From contig JBKDZR010000043.1 of NCBI GenBank assembly GCA_047971485.1, positions 5,206 to 69,205 on the forward strand: 64,000 nt of DNA, in the 5' to 3' direction. This document shows positions 44,273 through 53,240 of the stretch, one piece after another (position 1 is the first letter of the stretch; the number at the start of each line of letters is the position of its first letter). This DNA comes from JBKDZR01 sp047971485. Lineage in GTDB: Bacteria; Pseudomonadota; Alphaproteobacteria; Rhodobacterales; Rhodobacteraceae. The notes under the pieces were generated by a model. That model did not search any database and was not told where the DNA came from. It worked only from the letters and a program-made list of their open reading frames with translations. The translations under genes were made by a program, and so were the position numbers.

Positions 44273-46965
44273 TGCTGCCCTTCAACCTGCTTGTCGTGGT
44301 GTGCCTGGCCTATGCGGTGCTGTTGTTCGGCATCGCCTTTGCGGTTGAACGCCGGGCGCAGCGCGGGGCGGCAGGCTGGCTGTGCTCGCCCTGGATCTAC
44401 ACCCTGTCCCTGTCGATCTATTGCACGGCCTGGACCTTTTATGGCGCGGTTGGCTATGCGGCGCGGTCTGGCCTGGAATATCTGACGATCTATATCGGGC
44501 CTGTTCTGGTCCTGGTCGGCTGGATCTGGATCGTGCGCAAGCTGGTGCATGTGGGACGGGCGCAGCGCATCACCTCGGTCGCCGATCTGATTTCGGCGCG
44601 CTATGGGAAATCGGCCGTTCTGGGCGGGTTGGTGACCCTGATGGCGGTGGTTGGCATGACCCCCTATATTGCCCTGCAGTTGCAATCCGTCACCCTGTCC
44701 TTCGGGGCCTTTGCCCATGGGCCGGTCGAACCCGGGCCGGAAACCATCCCGGGCAATACGGCGTTGTGGGTTGCGATCGGGCTGGCGATCTTCAGCATCC
44801 TGTTCGGGACGCGCAATCTGGATGCCAATGAACGGCATCATGGGGTGGTCATTGCCATTGCGATCGAAGCCCTGGTCAAGCTGGCTGCGCTTGTTGCCGT
44901 TGGTGTCTTCGTCGTCTGGGGGCTGGGCCAGGGGCCGGCGGCCATGCTGGCGCGGATCGACGCCTCGCCCATTGCCGCAATTCCCAGTGACAGCAGCCGC
45001 TGGATGACGCTGATCTTCGTGTCGGCGGCGGCCTTTCTGTGCCTGCCGCGGATGTTTCAGGTACTGGTCGTCGAGAATGACGATCAGCGGCATCTGATGA
45101 CCGCCTCCTGGGCGTTTCCGCTGTACCTTGCCGCGATGAGCCTGTTTGTCGTGCCGATTGCCGTCATCGGTCTGGATCTTTTGCCCGAGGGCAGCAACCC
45201 GGATCTGTTCGTGCTGAGCCTGCCTTTGGCCATGGATCGCGATGCGCTGGCCATGCTGGTGTTTCTGGGCGGGTTTTCCTCGGCCACCTCCATGGTGGTG
45301 GTTGCGGCCATTGCCCTGTCGACGATGATGTCGAACCATATCGTGATGCCGGTTTGGCTGGCGGCACAGGGCCGGGGCCGCCGCATGTCCGGCGATGTCC
45401 GCCATGTGGTGATCGTTTCGCGCCGCCTGTCGATCGCGGCGGTCATGGCGTTTGGCTATGTCTATTATGACTTTTCCAGCGAAGGGACCGCGCTGTCCGC
45501 CATCGGGACGATCAGCTTCGTCGCGGTGGCCCAGGCCTTGCCCGCGCTGATGGGGGCGATCTTTTGGCGGGGGGCGACACGGGTCGGGGCCGGGCTGGGG
45601 CTGTCGATCGGGTTCGGCCTGTGGCTGTACACGTTATTCCTGCCCAGTTTCGGTGCAGATGTCCTGATCCCCCGGGAGATCCTGACCGAAGGCCCCTGGG
45701 GGCTGGGCTGGTTGCGCCCCCATGCCCTGTTCGGGTTGAGCGGGATCGACCCGGTGGTGCATTCGGTTCTGTGGAGCCTGAGCACCAACACCCTGGCCTT
45801 CGTGGTCGGGTCCATTTTCAGCCTGCCGACGCCCCTGGAACGCTTGCAGGGAGCGCAGTTCGTGAATGTCACCGATTACAGTGCCAGCCGGCGCGACTGG
45901 CGCGGGGGCGCGGCGGAAACCGAGGATCTGCTGGTCATGGCGCAGCGCATCCTTGGTCCGGCCGAAGCCCAGGCGCTGTTTCGCAAACAGGCCGAGGCCC
46001 AGGGGATTGCCGGGTATCTGCCGGATGCGACCCCCGGCTTTGTCGATCATCTGGAACGACGCCTGGCCGGCTCGGTGGGCGCGGCGGCGGCCCATGCGAT
46101 GGTTGGCCAGATCATGCGCGGGGCCGGGGTGACGGTTCAGGAACTTCTGGCAGTTGCCGATGAGACCGCGCAGATCATGGAATATTCCAGTCAACTCAAG
46201 GCGAAAGGCGATGAACTGGCCCGCACTGCCCGACAACTGCGTGAAGCGAATGAAAAACTGACGGCGCTGTCTGTGCAAAAAGACGTGTTCCTGAACCAGA
46301 TCAGTCATGAATTGCGCACGCCGATGACCTCGATCCGGGCCTTTTCCGAGATCCTGATGGGGCAGGTGCCGGTCCCGGTTGCGGACCGGGTCCGCTATAC
46401 CCGGATCATCCATGACGAGGCCTTGCGCCTGACCCGGCTGTTGGATGCCTTGCTGGATCTGAGCGTTCTCGAACATGGCCATGTCCGCCCCGAGGTGGCG
46501 TGCGTGCCACTTTGCCAGGTGATCGACCGGGCGGTTGATGCCTCTTATGCGCAGGCGGGCCCGGCACGGTTGCGGATTCTGCGCGACAGGCCCTCCGAAG
46601 AGATCACCATCCTGACCGATTTCGACCGTTTGAGCCAGGTTTTCATCAATCTGATCGCCAACGCGCGCAAGTATTGTGACGCCGCCGATCCACGCCTCGA
46701 TATCCGGGTCGAATCCGGGGTGCAGGGCGTAACAGTCGATTTCATTGACAATGGCAGTGGTATTGCCCTGAGCCAACATAACCTGATCTTCGAAAAATTT
46801 TCCCGGCTCAATGAGAACAGCCGGGCTGGGGGGGCCGGGCTGGGCTTGGCAATCTGCCGTGAAATCATGGAAAAACTGGGGGGAACGGTCAGCTATCTGC
46901 CTGGCCAGTCGGGCGGGGCCTTTCGTGTCAGCCTGCCGGCAGACGCGGTGCAGGATCTGGTATGA
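44272..46965 (+). CDS. Hybrid sodium/solute symporter-like sensor histidine kinase
   Basis: An 897-residue fusion. Residues about 1-545 form an SSS (SLC5)-type transporter with roughly 13 helices (YCTAWTFYGAVGYAARSGLEYL near the start, a GGFSSATSMVVVAAIALSTM core). A linker of about 120 residues and a coiled coil (ANEKLTALSVQKD) lead to the HisKA domain with His679 in FLNQISHELRTPMTS, and an HATPase domain with NLIANARKY (N box), DNGSGI (G1) and GGAGLGLAICREI (G2). No receiver domain is attached. This is the CbrA-type architecture, in which a transporter-like module senses or carries a nutrient and controls the kinase. Its likely partner is the CheY-like protein at 43611. Confidence 0.92.
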   Translation: MLPFNLLVVVCLAYAVLLFGIAFAVERRAQRGAAGWLCSPWIYTLSLSIYCTAWTFYGAVGYAARSGLEYLTIYIGPVLVLVGWIWIVRKLVHVGRAQRITSVADLISARYGKSAVLGGLVTLMAVVGMTPYIALQLQSVTLSFGAFAHGPVEPGPETIPGNTALWVAIGLAIFSILFGTRNLDANERHHGVVIAIAIEALVKLAALVAVGVFVVWGLGQGPAAMLARIDASPIAAIPSDSSRWMTLIFVSAAAFLCLPRMFQVLVVENDDQRHLMTASWAFPLYLAAMSLFVVPIAVIGLDLLPEGSNPDLFVLSLPLAMDRDALAMLVFLGGFSSATSMVVVAAIALSTMMSNHIVMPVWLAAQGRGRRMSGDVRHVVIVSRRLSIAAVMAFGYVYYDFSSEGTALSAIGTISFVAVAQALPALMGAIFWRGATRVGAGLGLSIGFGLWLYTLFLPSFGADVLIPREILTEGPWGLGWLRPHALFGLSGIDPVVHSVLWSLSTNTLAFVVGSIFSLPTPLERLQGAQFVNVTDYSASRRDWRGGAAETEDLLVMAQRILGPAEAQALFRKQAEAQGIAGYLPDATPGFVDHLERRLAGSVGAAAAHAMVGQIMRGAGVTVQELLAVADETAQIMEYSSQLKAKGDELARTARQLREANEKLTALSVQKDVFLNQISHELRTPMTSIRAFSEILMGQVPVPVADRVRYTRIIHDEALRLTRLLDALLDLSVLEHGHVRPEVACVPLCQVIDRAVDASYAQAGPARLRILRDRPSEEITILTDFDRLSQVFINLIANARKYCDAADPRLDIRVESGVQGVTVDFIDNGSGIALSQHNLIFEKFSRLNENSRAGGAGLGLAICREIMEKLGGTVSYLPGQSGGAFRVSLPADAVQDLV

Positions 46966-47021
46966 TGTTCAGGACTTCGTAACCCTGATCAGCCAAAGTC
47001 GGGGGATCCGAGAGCAGGCGA

Positions 47022-48014
47022 ATGGCGATCATGGCGCATTTGGAAAACACAGTTCTACGCCGCAAGCTGGCGCATGACCGGCCCGATGATCCGGCGCGGC
47101 CAACGCCCGGTCGGGCCTTTCGTCAGGCGGTCACCCAGGCTGCCTTGCGCAACCTGAAACTGACGGTTTCAGCCGCGAAATTGGCCGAGACGCCACTGGC
47201 GGTGGAACAAATCCCGCCATTGCTGCCAGATAATGCCCTGTGTTTCGTCCTCGATGGGCCGGGGGACCGGCGGGGCGTGGTGATGCTTGATTCGGAAGGG
47301 TTGGCCAGTGTCGTGCAGGCCCTGACCACAGGTTTTGAGGGGGCCGAGCCGCCAGTGCGCGCACCGACCGCAACGGATGCAGAACTTTGCCGGCGCTTTC
47401 TGGCCGAATTCGTGTCCGGTTTTTCCAAGCGCCTGATCGGACATCCGGCCGAACCTCTGGTGCGGGGGCTTGTGCCGGGGCGTGCGCTGCGGATGATGCG
47501 GATGGTGACCAATGCGCTGACCGAAGGCCGCTATCGCGGGTTCACCGCAAAGCTGAATTTCGCTGACGGGGCGGCATCGGGGCAGTTGTTTCTGGCCGTG
47601 CCTTGGGAAACCCCCGCACCGACCGGCAGCCTTGATGGGGCTGATGACGTGACGGGATGGGACCAGCGGCTGGAAGCGCGGGTTCTGGCCAGTCATGTGG
47701 ATCTGGATGCGGTTCTTGGCCGGCTGGTCTTGCCCTTGTCGAAGGTCGCCGGGTTGAAGGTCGGTGATCTGGTGACCTTGCCCTATCGCGCGCTGTCCGA
47801 ACTGGTACTGGAGGCGCCCGATGGCACCACGGCGGGGCTGTGGCGGCTTGGCCAGGCCGAAGGCTGCCGCGCGATCAGGCTGTTGGCCGAGACGGCGGTC
47901 CCCGAGGATCTGGATGATGATGTCCAGGTGGATCCGGCAACGGGCGAGGCCCGGACCACAGCCGCGCCGGAGGACATGGCGATGACGGCCCGGGTGTTGC
48001 CCGCTGCTGAATAG
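47022..48014 (+). CDS. FliM/FliN-family protein with C-terminal SpoA domain
   Basis: A 330-residue protein. About residues 220-295 form a SpoA/surface-presentation-of-antigens domain (LASHVDLDAVLGRLVLPLSKVAGLKVGDLVTLP), as in flagellar motor switch proteins FliM and FliN. The centre looks like the FliM CheC-like region, with GFSKRLIGHP and MRMVTNALTEGRYRGF. The N-terminal CheY-binding EIDALL-type peptide of FliM is not seen. No flagellar genes are adjacent; it comes 56 bases after the symporter-kinase. It may be the FliM-equivalent of the genome placed outside the flagellar cluster, or a separate output of the upstream receiver. Confidence 0.75.
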   Translation: MAIMAHLENTVLRRKLAHDRPDDPARPTPGRAFRQAVTQAALRNLKLTVSAAKLAETPLAVEQIPPLLPDNALCFVLDGPGDRRGVVMLDSEGLASVVQALTTGFEGAEPPVRAPTATDAELCRRFLAEFVSGFSKRLIGHPAEPLVRGLVPGRALRMMRMVTNALTEGRYRGFTAKLNFADGAASGQLFLAVPWETPAPTGSLDGADDVTGWDQRLEARVLASHVDLDAVLGRLVLPLSKVAGLKVGDLVTLPYRALSELVLEAPDGTTAGLWRLGQAEGCRAIRLLAETAVPEDLDDDVQVDPATGEARTTAAPEDMAMTARVLPAAE

Positions 48015-48107
48015 CGCATACTTGCGTGGAAAGCGGATCCTGGCTTTGGGTGTCGACAAAAACGCCCAACCCGGAACAAGAGCCATAGACCCGTTGTGGC
48101 AGTTGTG

Positions 48108-48536
48108 TCAGCCGGCGGCGGCGAAAGATTCAAACTGCGGTCGCAGCGGTTCGTGATGATAACCGGCGGCGGTGGTTGCCGCCAGCACGGCATCCACGCC
48201 CAATGTGCCGGCCATCAGAAACGACCATACGATTGAGGATCGGTTTCCCGAGGCACAATAGGCGAGAACCGGTCCGCTTGATGCAGAGACCGCTTCGGCC
48301 TGAACGTGCAGATTTGCTTCGGACAAGGCGCCGGGCTGAACCGGATTTTCGATGAAGGTTAGGTCCGCCGCCTCGGCCGCCATGCGCAGGGCCTGGGCAT
48401 GAAGGGCGGCCGGAATCTCGTTGTCCGGCCGGTTGCAGATGACCGTGGTAAAGCCGGCAGCCTTCAGCGCGGCCATGTCCTGTGGCGCGATCTGGGGCGA
48501 AACGGCATAGTCTGGAGAAAGCGGTTTGATATCCAT
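48108..48536 (-). CDS. TIGR01244-type sulfur transferase/phosphatase-like protein
   Basis: A 142-residue protein of the dual-specificity-phosphatase-like group often fused to beta-lactamase-like sulfur enzymes (Blh-type domain). The start MDIKPLSPDYAVSPQIAPQDM is typical. The catalytic loop is YCASGNRSS (Cys and Arg in a C-x5-R arrangement). ICNRPDNEIP and ENPVQPGALS are other family markers. It is convergent with the SpoA-domain gene across about 94 bases. Confidence 0.82.
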   Translation of the reverse strand: MDIKPLSPDYAVSPQIAPQDMAALKAAGFTTVICNRPDNEIPAALHAQALRMAAEAADLTFIENPVQPGALSEANLHVQAEAVSASSGPVLAYCASGNRSSIVWSFLMAGTLGVDAVLAATTAAGYHHEPLRPQFESFAAAG

Positions 48537-48597
48537 AGGTCCCGCAGTAGGCCTTTTGCGCCGTGCCGTCCAGATCCCACTGGGCAGGCACGGGCGG

Positions 48598-48813
48598 CTA
48601 TCCCAACATGATCCCTGCAACCACGCCCATCAGCCCCAGCGCCGAGACCAGCAGGGCCACCAGGTTCAGCGTGATCACCCGTCTCAGCCGTTCGCGCAGT
48701 TCCGCATCGCCGAGCCCGGCGCGCTTGGCCCGGGCCGCGATGATGATACAGGCGATCAATCCCGCTACCCCGATCAGGGACAGCCCTGCGCCACTGAAGA
48801 TCAATACATCCAT
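48598..48813 (-). CDS. Small two-TM protein, hypothetical
   Basis: A 71-residue protein with two hydrophobic segments (LSLIGVAGLIACIIIAARA and LNLVALLVSALGLMGVVAGIM) joined by a charged loop KRAGLGDAELRERLRRV. The ATG at 48813 has GAAGG about 8 bases before it. The open frame extends upstream to 49062 but without hydrophobic or conserved features. I do not recognise a named family; similar two-TM proteins are common and unassigned. It is divergent from gapR. Confidence 0.55.
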   Translation of the reverse strand: MDVLIFSGAGLSLIGVAGLIACIIIAARAKRAGLGDAELRERLRRVITLNLVALLVSALGLMGVVAGIMLG

Positions 48814-49030
48814 TTTCGGCCCTTCGTCGGGAACGGCCCAGGCAGATATCCGTGAGATTTCCATGAACACGCCTGGGGGCGTTTGGTTTAGGCTGGGGGA
48901 TCCGAAAGCCGGCATTCCCGTTTCGGAGGCCGTGCTTAGTCCGTGCCCTGGGCTTGGGCAAGGGGGAACACGGCTTGCCCGCGCCTTCGGGTCTTTGTAG
49001 ACCCTCCGGGTTGTCAGAGCAGGAGAGACC

Positions 49031-49300
49031 ATGCAGGACATGACCGGCGCGTCCGCCCCCAACAGTTATCACGTCACCGCCGATGAACTGCGCCAGTTCG
49101 TTGAACGCTTTGAACGTCTGGAGGCCGAAAAGCAGGAAATCGCGGGCCAGCAGAAAGAGGTCATGGCCGAAGCCAAGGGCCGTGGCTATGACGTCAAGGT
49201 GATGCGCAAGATCATCGCGCTGCGCAAACGTGACCGCGACGATCTGGCCGAGGAAGAGGCGATCCTCGAACTTTACAAGGAAGCGCTGAACATGACGTGA
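49031..49300 (+). CDS. gapR: Nucleoid-associated protein GapR (DUF2312)
   Basis: An 89-residue DUF2312 protein. In Caulobacter, GapR binds AT-rich, overtwisted DNA ahead of replication forks and genes, and affects topology. The signature is ELRQFVERFERLEAEKQEIAGQQKEVMAEAKGRGYDVKVMRKIIALRKRD-type helical sequence, with the GRGYDVKV motif and KIIALRKRDRDDLAEEE. The ATG at 49031 is preceded by AGGAGAG. Single gene, no obvious operon partner. Confidence 0.93.
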   Translation: MQDMTGASAPNSYHVTADELRQFVERFERLEAEKQEIAGQQKEVMAEAKGRGYDVKVMRKIIALRKRDRDDLAEEEAILELYKEALNMT

Positions 49301-49419
49301 CCCGGTGGCCCCGATCTGCGCCTCGGATGGGGGCCGCAGGCGGGCGTCGCATCCGGGGTCGGCCCACCACCGGCCTGCCGCTTGTCGCGACACCCTGTGA
49401 AAGCAAGGCGATGTTGGGA

Positions 49420-49496
49420 TGGTAGGCCCGGAGGGACTCGAACCCCCAACCAAAGCGTTATGAGCGCTCTGCTCTAACCAATTGAGCTACAGGCCC
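49420..49496 (-). tRNA. tRNA with CAU anticodon (tRNA-Ile2 or elongator tRNA-Met)
   Basis: Read on the minus strand: acceptor GGGCCTG pairs with CGGGCCT (one G-T wobble inside the stem and a G-T pair at position 1-72), then A and encoded CCA. The D-arm is TAGCTCAATTGGTTAGAGC, the anticodon stem GAGCG/CGCTT encloses CTCATAA, giving CAU. The T-arm contains GGTTCGAGTCC. The CAU anticodon fits elongator Met, or Ile2 after lysidine modification. The body resembles alphaproteobacterial Ile2 more than Met, but this needs a profile search. Confidence 0.9.
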
Positions 49497-49617
49497 GCCG
49501 TCCTTGGCATTAGCAGAACCAAAAGGGGGGTCAAGGGTGCGGCATGGGCCGTTGCCCTGCGCATCCAGATCGACTAGGCACCTGCCAACCCTTACTCCCC
49601 GCGAAGGACCAGATAAG

Positions 49618-50661
49618 ATGGCCGAGAAGACCAAGCTGACCTATGCCGACAGCGGTGTTGATATCGATGCTGGCAATGCGCTGGTTGAACGGATCAAGCC
49701 GGCCGCCCGGGCAACGAACCGTCCGGGGGTCATGGCCGGTCTTGGCGGGTTTGGTGCGTTGTTCGATCTCAAGGCGGCGGGTTATGTCGATCCGGTTTTG
49801 GTTGCGGCCACGGATGGGGTGGGCACCAAGCTGCGCATTGCCATTGATACCGGGCAGTTGGACGGGATCGGGATTGATCTGGTCGCCATGTGCGTCAACG
49901 ATCTGGTCTGTCAGGGGGCTGAGCCGCTGTTTTTCCTGGATTACTTCGCTACCGGTAAGCTGTCTGTTGATGAAGGCGCCCGGGTGGTCGAGGGCATCGC
50001 CGAAGGCTGCGCCCGGGCCGGGGCTGCCCTGATCGGCGGGGAGACAGCGGAAATGCCGGGCATGTACGGCCCCGGGGATTTCGATCTGGCGGGATTTGCC
50101 GTGGGGGCGATGGAACGCGGACGGGCGTTGCCCGCGGATGTGGCTGCGGGGGATGTTCTGCTGGGGCTGGCCTCGGATGGGGTGCATTCCAACGGCTATT
50201 CGCTGGTGCGCAAGGTGGCCGATCTGGCCGGTCTTGGCTGGGAGGCGCCGGCCCCGTTTGCCGATGACACGTTGGGGGCGGCCCTGCTGACCCCGACACG
50301 CCTTTATGTCAAACCTGCGCTGGCCGCGATCCGGGCCGGGGGCGTCCACGCCCTGGCCCATATCACCGGGGGCGGGCTGACGGAAAACCTGCCCCGGGTT
50401 TTGCCCGACGAACTGGGCGCAGAGATCGACCTGAACGCCTGGGTCCTGCCGCCGGTCTTTCGCTGGCTGGCCGAAACCGCGGGGATTGAGACGGCAGAGA
50501 TGCTCAAGACCTTCAATTCCGGGATCGGCATGATCCTGGTGTGCGCCGCTGACCGGGCCGATGCGCTGGCCGCGATCCTGACCGAGGCCGGTGAAACGGT
50601 ACATCGGATCGGACAGGTGGTTCCGGGGCAGGGGGTACGCTATCGCGGCACGTTGTCGTGA
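49618..50661 (+). CDS. purM: Phosphoribosylformylglycinamidine cyclo-ligase (AIR synthetase)
   Basis: Closes the imidazole ring to aminoimidazole ribotide in de novo purine synthesis; 347 residues. Motifs include LTYADSGVDIDAGN, the GVGTKLRIA loop, AMCVNDLVCQGAEPLFFLDYFATG, GEGTAEMPGMY-like GGETAEMPGMYGPGDFDLAGF, and DGVHSNGYSLVRK. The start at 49618 is chosen over upstream codons because MAEKTKLTYADSG is conserved; GCGAAGGACC lies before it. Overlaps purN by 4 bases. Confidence 0.97.
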   Translation: MAEKTKLTYADSGVDIDAGNALVERIKPAARATNRPGVMAGLGGFGALFDLKAAGYVDPVLVAATDGVGTKLRIAIDTGQLDGIGIDLVAMCVNDLVCQGAEPLFFLDYFATGKLSVDEGARVVEGIAEGCARAGAALIGGETAEMPGMYGPGDFDLAGFAVGAMERGRALPADVAAGDVLLGLASDGVHSNGYSLVRKVADLAGLGWEAPAPFADDTLGAALLTPTRLYVKPALAAIRAGGVHALAHITGGGLTENLPRVLPDELGAEIDLNAWVLPPVFRWLAETAGIETAEMLKTFNSGIGMILVCAADRADALAAILTEAGETVHRIGQVVPGQGVRYRGTLS

Positions 50662-51248
50662 AACGGGTCGCGATCCTTGTTTCGGGGGGCGGATCGAACA
50701 TGGTCGCCTTGGCCGACAGCATGATCGGGGACCATCCGGCCCGCCCCGCGCTGGTCCTGTCGAATCGCGCCGATGCGGGAGGATTGGCGCGGGCGGCCGA
50801 GCGGGGCATCGCGACAGCGGTGGTCGATCATCGGGGCTTTGGCGGCGACCGGGCGGGCTTTGAGACGGCGCTGTCTGCGGAACTGGAAAAGGCGGCTGCC
50901 GACATCGTCTGTCTGGCCGGTTTCATGCGGATCCTGACCCAAGGCTTTGTCGGGCGCTGGCAGGGGAGGATGCTGAACATTCACCCCTCCTTGTTGCCCG
51001 CCTATCGCGGGCTGGAGACCCATGCCCGGGCGCTGGCCGCGGGCGAGCAGATCCATGGCTGCACCGTGCACGAAGTGACCGCCGCGCTGGATGACGGCCC
51101 GATTCTGGGGCAGGCGCGGGTGCCAGTCCGGCCCGGGGATACGCCGGCGATCCTGGCCGCGCGGGTGCTGGAGATGGAACACCGGCTTTACCCGGCGGTC
51201 CTGCGCCGATTTGCAACAGGTGACCGGCGTCCTGTTCTGCTGGGCTGA
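50658..51248 (+). CDS. purN: Phosphoribosylglycinamide formyltransferase (GAR transformylase)
   Basis: Adds a formyl group from 10-formyl-THF to GAR; 196 residues. It begins RVAILVSGGGSNMVALAD, and the catalytic Asn-His-Asp set is in MLNIHPSLLPAYRGLETH and VTAALDDGPILGQ. The ATGCTGAACATTCACCCC-type core region is typical. Its GTG start overlaps the purM stop (GTGA), so the two are co-translated. The downstream rnd gene follows after 90 bases, the usual Rhodobacterales order. Confidence 0.96.
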   Translation: MKRVAILVSGGGSNMVALADSMIGDHPARPALVLSNRADAGGLARAAERGIATAVVDHRGFGGDRAGFETALSAELEKAAADIVCLAGFMRILTQGFVGRWQGRMLNIHPSLLPAYRGLETHARALAAGEQIHGCTVHEVTAALDDGPILGQARVPVRPGDTPAILAARVLEMEHRLYPAVLRRFATGDRRPVLLG

Positions 51249-51338
51249 GCAGCCTATCAATTGCCGGGGAAAGCCGATAGACCGTCCTGATAATGCCCTC
51301 CGGGCGAGAAGATGTGACTATCAGGCCGATCCGATTAC

Positions 51339-52502
51339 ATGCGAACACTGACGACGACCGAGGCGCTGGCCGAGTTCTGTGAAATGGCGCGGGCACATTC
51401 CTATGTGACGCTGGACACCGAGTTTTTGCGCGAACGGACCTATTACTCGAAACTCTGCCTGATCCAGATGGCCTTTCCCGGCGGAGATGAGGACAGTGCC
51501 GTTCTGATTGATCCTCTGGCCGGGGACATGTCCTTGGCGCCGCTGTATGATCTGTTCCGCGACACATCGGTGGTCAAGGTGTTTCATGCGGCCCGGCAGG
51601 ATCTGGAAATCTTCTGGTTTGATGGCCAGGTCTTTCCCCAACCACTGTTCGATACCCAGGTCGCGGCCATGGTCTGCGGGTTCGGCGAACAGGTTGGCTA
51701 TGAAACCCTGGTCAAGAAACTGGTTGGGCAGCCGCTGGACAAGTCGTCACGCTTCACGGATTGGAGCCGCCGGCCCCTGTCCGAGGCGCAAAAGACCTAT
51801 GCCCTGGCCGATGTGACCCATTTGCGCCAGATTTATGAGACGCTGTCCGAAAGGATCGTGCAAACCGGGCGCCGCAAGTGGGTCGAAGAGGAAATCGAGG
51901 TGCTGACCACACCCGAAACCTACGAAGTACACCCGGAAGAGGCCTGGCGCCGGGTCAAGACCCGTACGAATTCGGGCAAGTTTCTGGCACAAGTGCAGGC
52001 GCTGGCCGAATTCCGCGAACGCTATGCCCGCGAAAAGGATGTGCCGCGTAGCCGGGTGTTCAAGGATGATGCGCTGATTGAACTGGCCTCGACCCGTCCG
52101 GGCAGCCCAGCCGATCTATCCCGATCGCGCTTGTTGCTGCGCGAGGCCCGCAAGGGCGAGATCGCCGAGGGGATTCTTGCGGCTGTGGCCAAGGCTGCGG
52201 CAATGGCACCCGAAGACATGCCGCGCGCGGAGAAGAAACGAGACAATGTAAACATAAACAGTGCATTATCAGACCTTCTTCGTGTTCTTTTGAAGGCCAA
52301 GTCGGAAGCTGCCGGTGTTGCGCCGCGGTTGATTGCCAGTTCAGCCGATCTGGATCATCTGGCTGCTGGCGGGCGCGATGTGCCGGCCCTGCGCGGTTGG
52401 CGCCACGAGGTGTTCGGTGCAGATGCGCTGCGGCTGTGTGCCGGTGAAATCGGGCTGGGGGCCCGGGACGGCCGGGTCAACATTATCCCGCTTGTCGCCT
52501 GA
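51339..52502 (+). CDS. rnd: Ribonuclease D
   Basis: 3'-5' exoribonuclease of the DEDD family involved in tRNA 3'-end maturation; 387 residues. Exo motifs: YVTLDTEFLRERTYYSKL (ExoI, DxE), KVFHAARQDLEIFWF (ExoII) and KTYALADVTHLRQIY (ExoIII, Y-x3-D). A central HRDC domain begins around RTNSGKFLAQVQALAEFRERYAREKDVPR. A second HRDC-like helical segment follows. Not overlapping purN. Confidence 0.95.
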   Translation: MRTLTTTEALAEFCEMARAHSYVTLDTEFLRERTYYSKLCLIQMAFPGGDEDSAVLIDPLAGDMSLAPLYDLFRDTSVVKVFHAARQDLEIFWFDGQVFPQPLFDTQVAAMVCGFGEQVGYETLVKKLVGQPLDKSSRFTDWSRRPLSEAQKTYALADVTHLRQIYETLSERIVQTGRRKWVEEEIEVLTTPETYEVHPEEAWRRVKTRTNSGKFLAQVQALAEFRERYAREKDVPRSRVFKDDALIELASTRPGSPADLSRSRLLLREARKGEIAEGILAAVAKAAAMAPEDMPRAEKKRDNVNINSALSDLLRVLLKAKSEAAGVAPRLIASSADLDHLAAGGRDVPALRGWRHEVFGADALRLCAGEIGLGARDGRVNIIPLVA

Positions 52503-52529
52503 TCCTAGCGGCGTTTCAGGGAGATCACA

Positions 52530-53174
52530 GTGACGAAACCGGTTTCGGAAAGTCGCCGTATAGATATCATTCGCGGCGCCATGGCGGCATTGCGCAAGCA
52601 GGGGCTGGCCTACCCGTCCTATGATGCGATCGCCGATGAGGCGAACATGTCGCGCCAGTTGATCCGCCACTACTTTCCAGATGCCGAGGCGCTGATGGAA
52701 ATGACCGGCCAGGCCCTTGCGATGGCCTATAAAGAGATCTTCGCCCAAGCCATTCTGGATACGGATGAAACGGAGCGTCTGCCGATGTTCCTGGATTTCT
52801 ACTTTGATTTTCTGTCCGAGAAGGGGCTGCCAAAGCCCGCCGACGATGCGGTGTATGATGCGTTGTTTGCCCTGGCCGCGCGGTCCGAAAAGGTCCGGGC
52901 GGAGCTGAAGGGGCAATACAGCCTTTTGCGCATGATCCTGGCCCATGAAATCCAGATCAGCACGCGCTTGCCCCAACGTGCCTGTGAAGATCTGGCCTTT
53001 CTGGTGGTCAGCCTTATGTATGGCCACTGGAAGATGGTGGCGACGCTTGGCTTTGACCGGGGGCTGAACCGTGTGTCACGCGATGCGGTGGATCGGCTGA
53101 TCGCCTCTTACCGCGATCGTTATGAAGATCCGGATGAAGAGCCTGATGGACTGCCGCCCGAGGATGGGGCCTGA
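52530..53174 (+). CDS. TetR-family transcriptional regulator
   Basis: A 214-residue regulator. The N-terminal HTH is recognisable as RRIDIIRGAMAALRKQGLAYPSYDAIADEANMSRQLIRHYFPDAEALM, with the recognition helix SRQLIRHYF. The C-terminal ligand domain is all-helical and divergent, so the inducer is unknown. Its start is GTG at 52530 in TCACAGTGACG. No divergent target gene is adjacent; the frame ends in an acidic tail (EDPDEEPDGLPPEDGA). Confidence 0.85.
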   Translation: MTKPVSESRRIDIIRGAMAALRKQGLAYPSYDAIADEANMSRQLIRHYFPDAEALMEMTGQALAMAYKEIFAQAILDTDETERLPMFLDFYFDFLSEKGLPKPADDAVYDALFALAARSEKVRAELKGQYSLLRMILAHEIQISTRLPQRACEDLAFLVVSLMYGHWKMVATLGFDRGLNRVSRDAVDRLIASYRDRYEDPDEEPDGLPPEDGA

Positions 53175-53240
53175 TCCTGAGGGTGCGGCCCACGGGGATT
53201 TACATGCATTTTGGCCGGCAATCCTTTGATAATGTATGTT

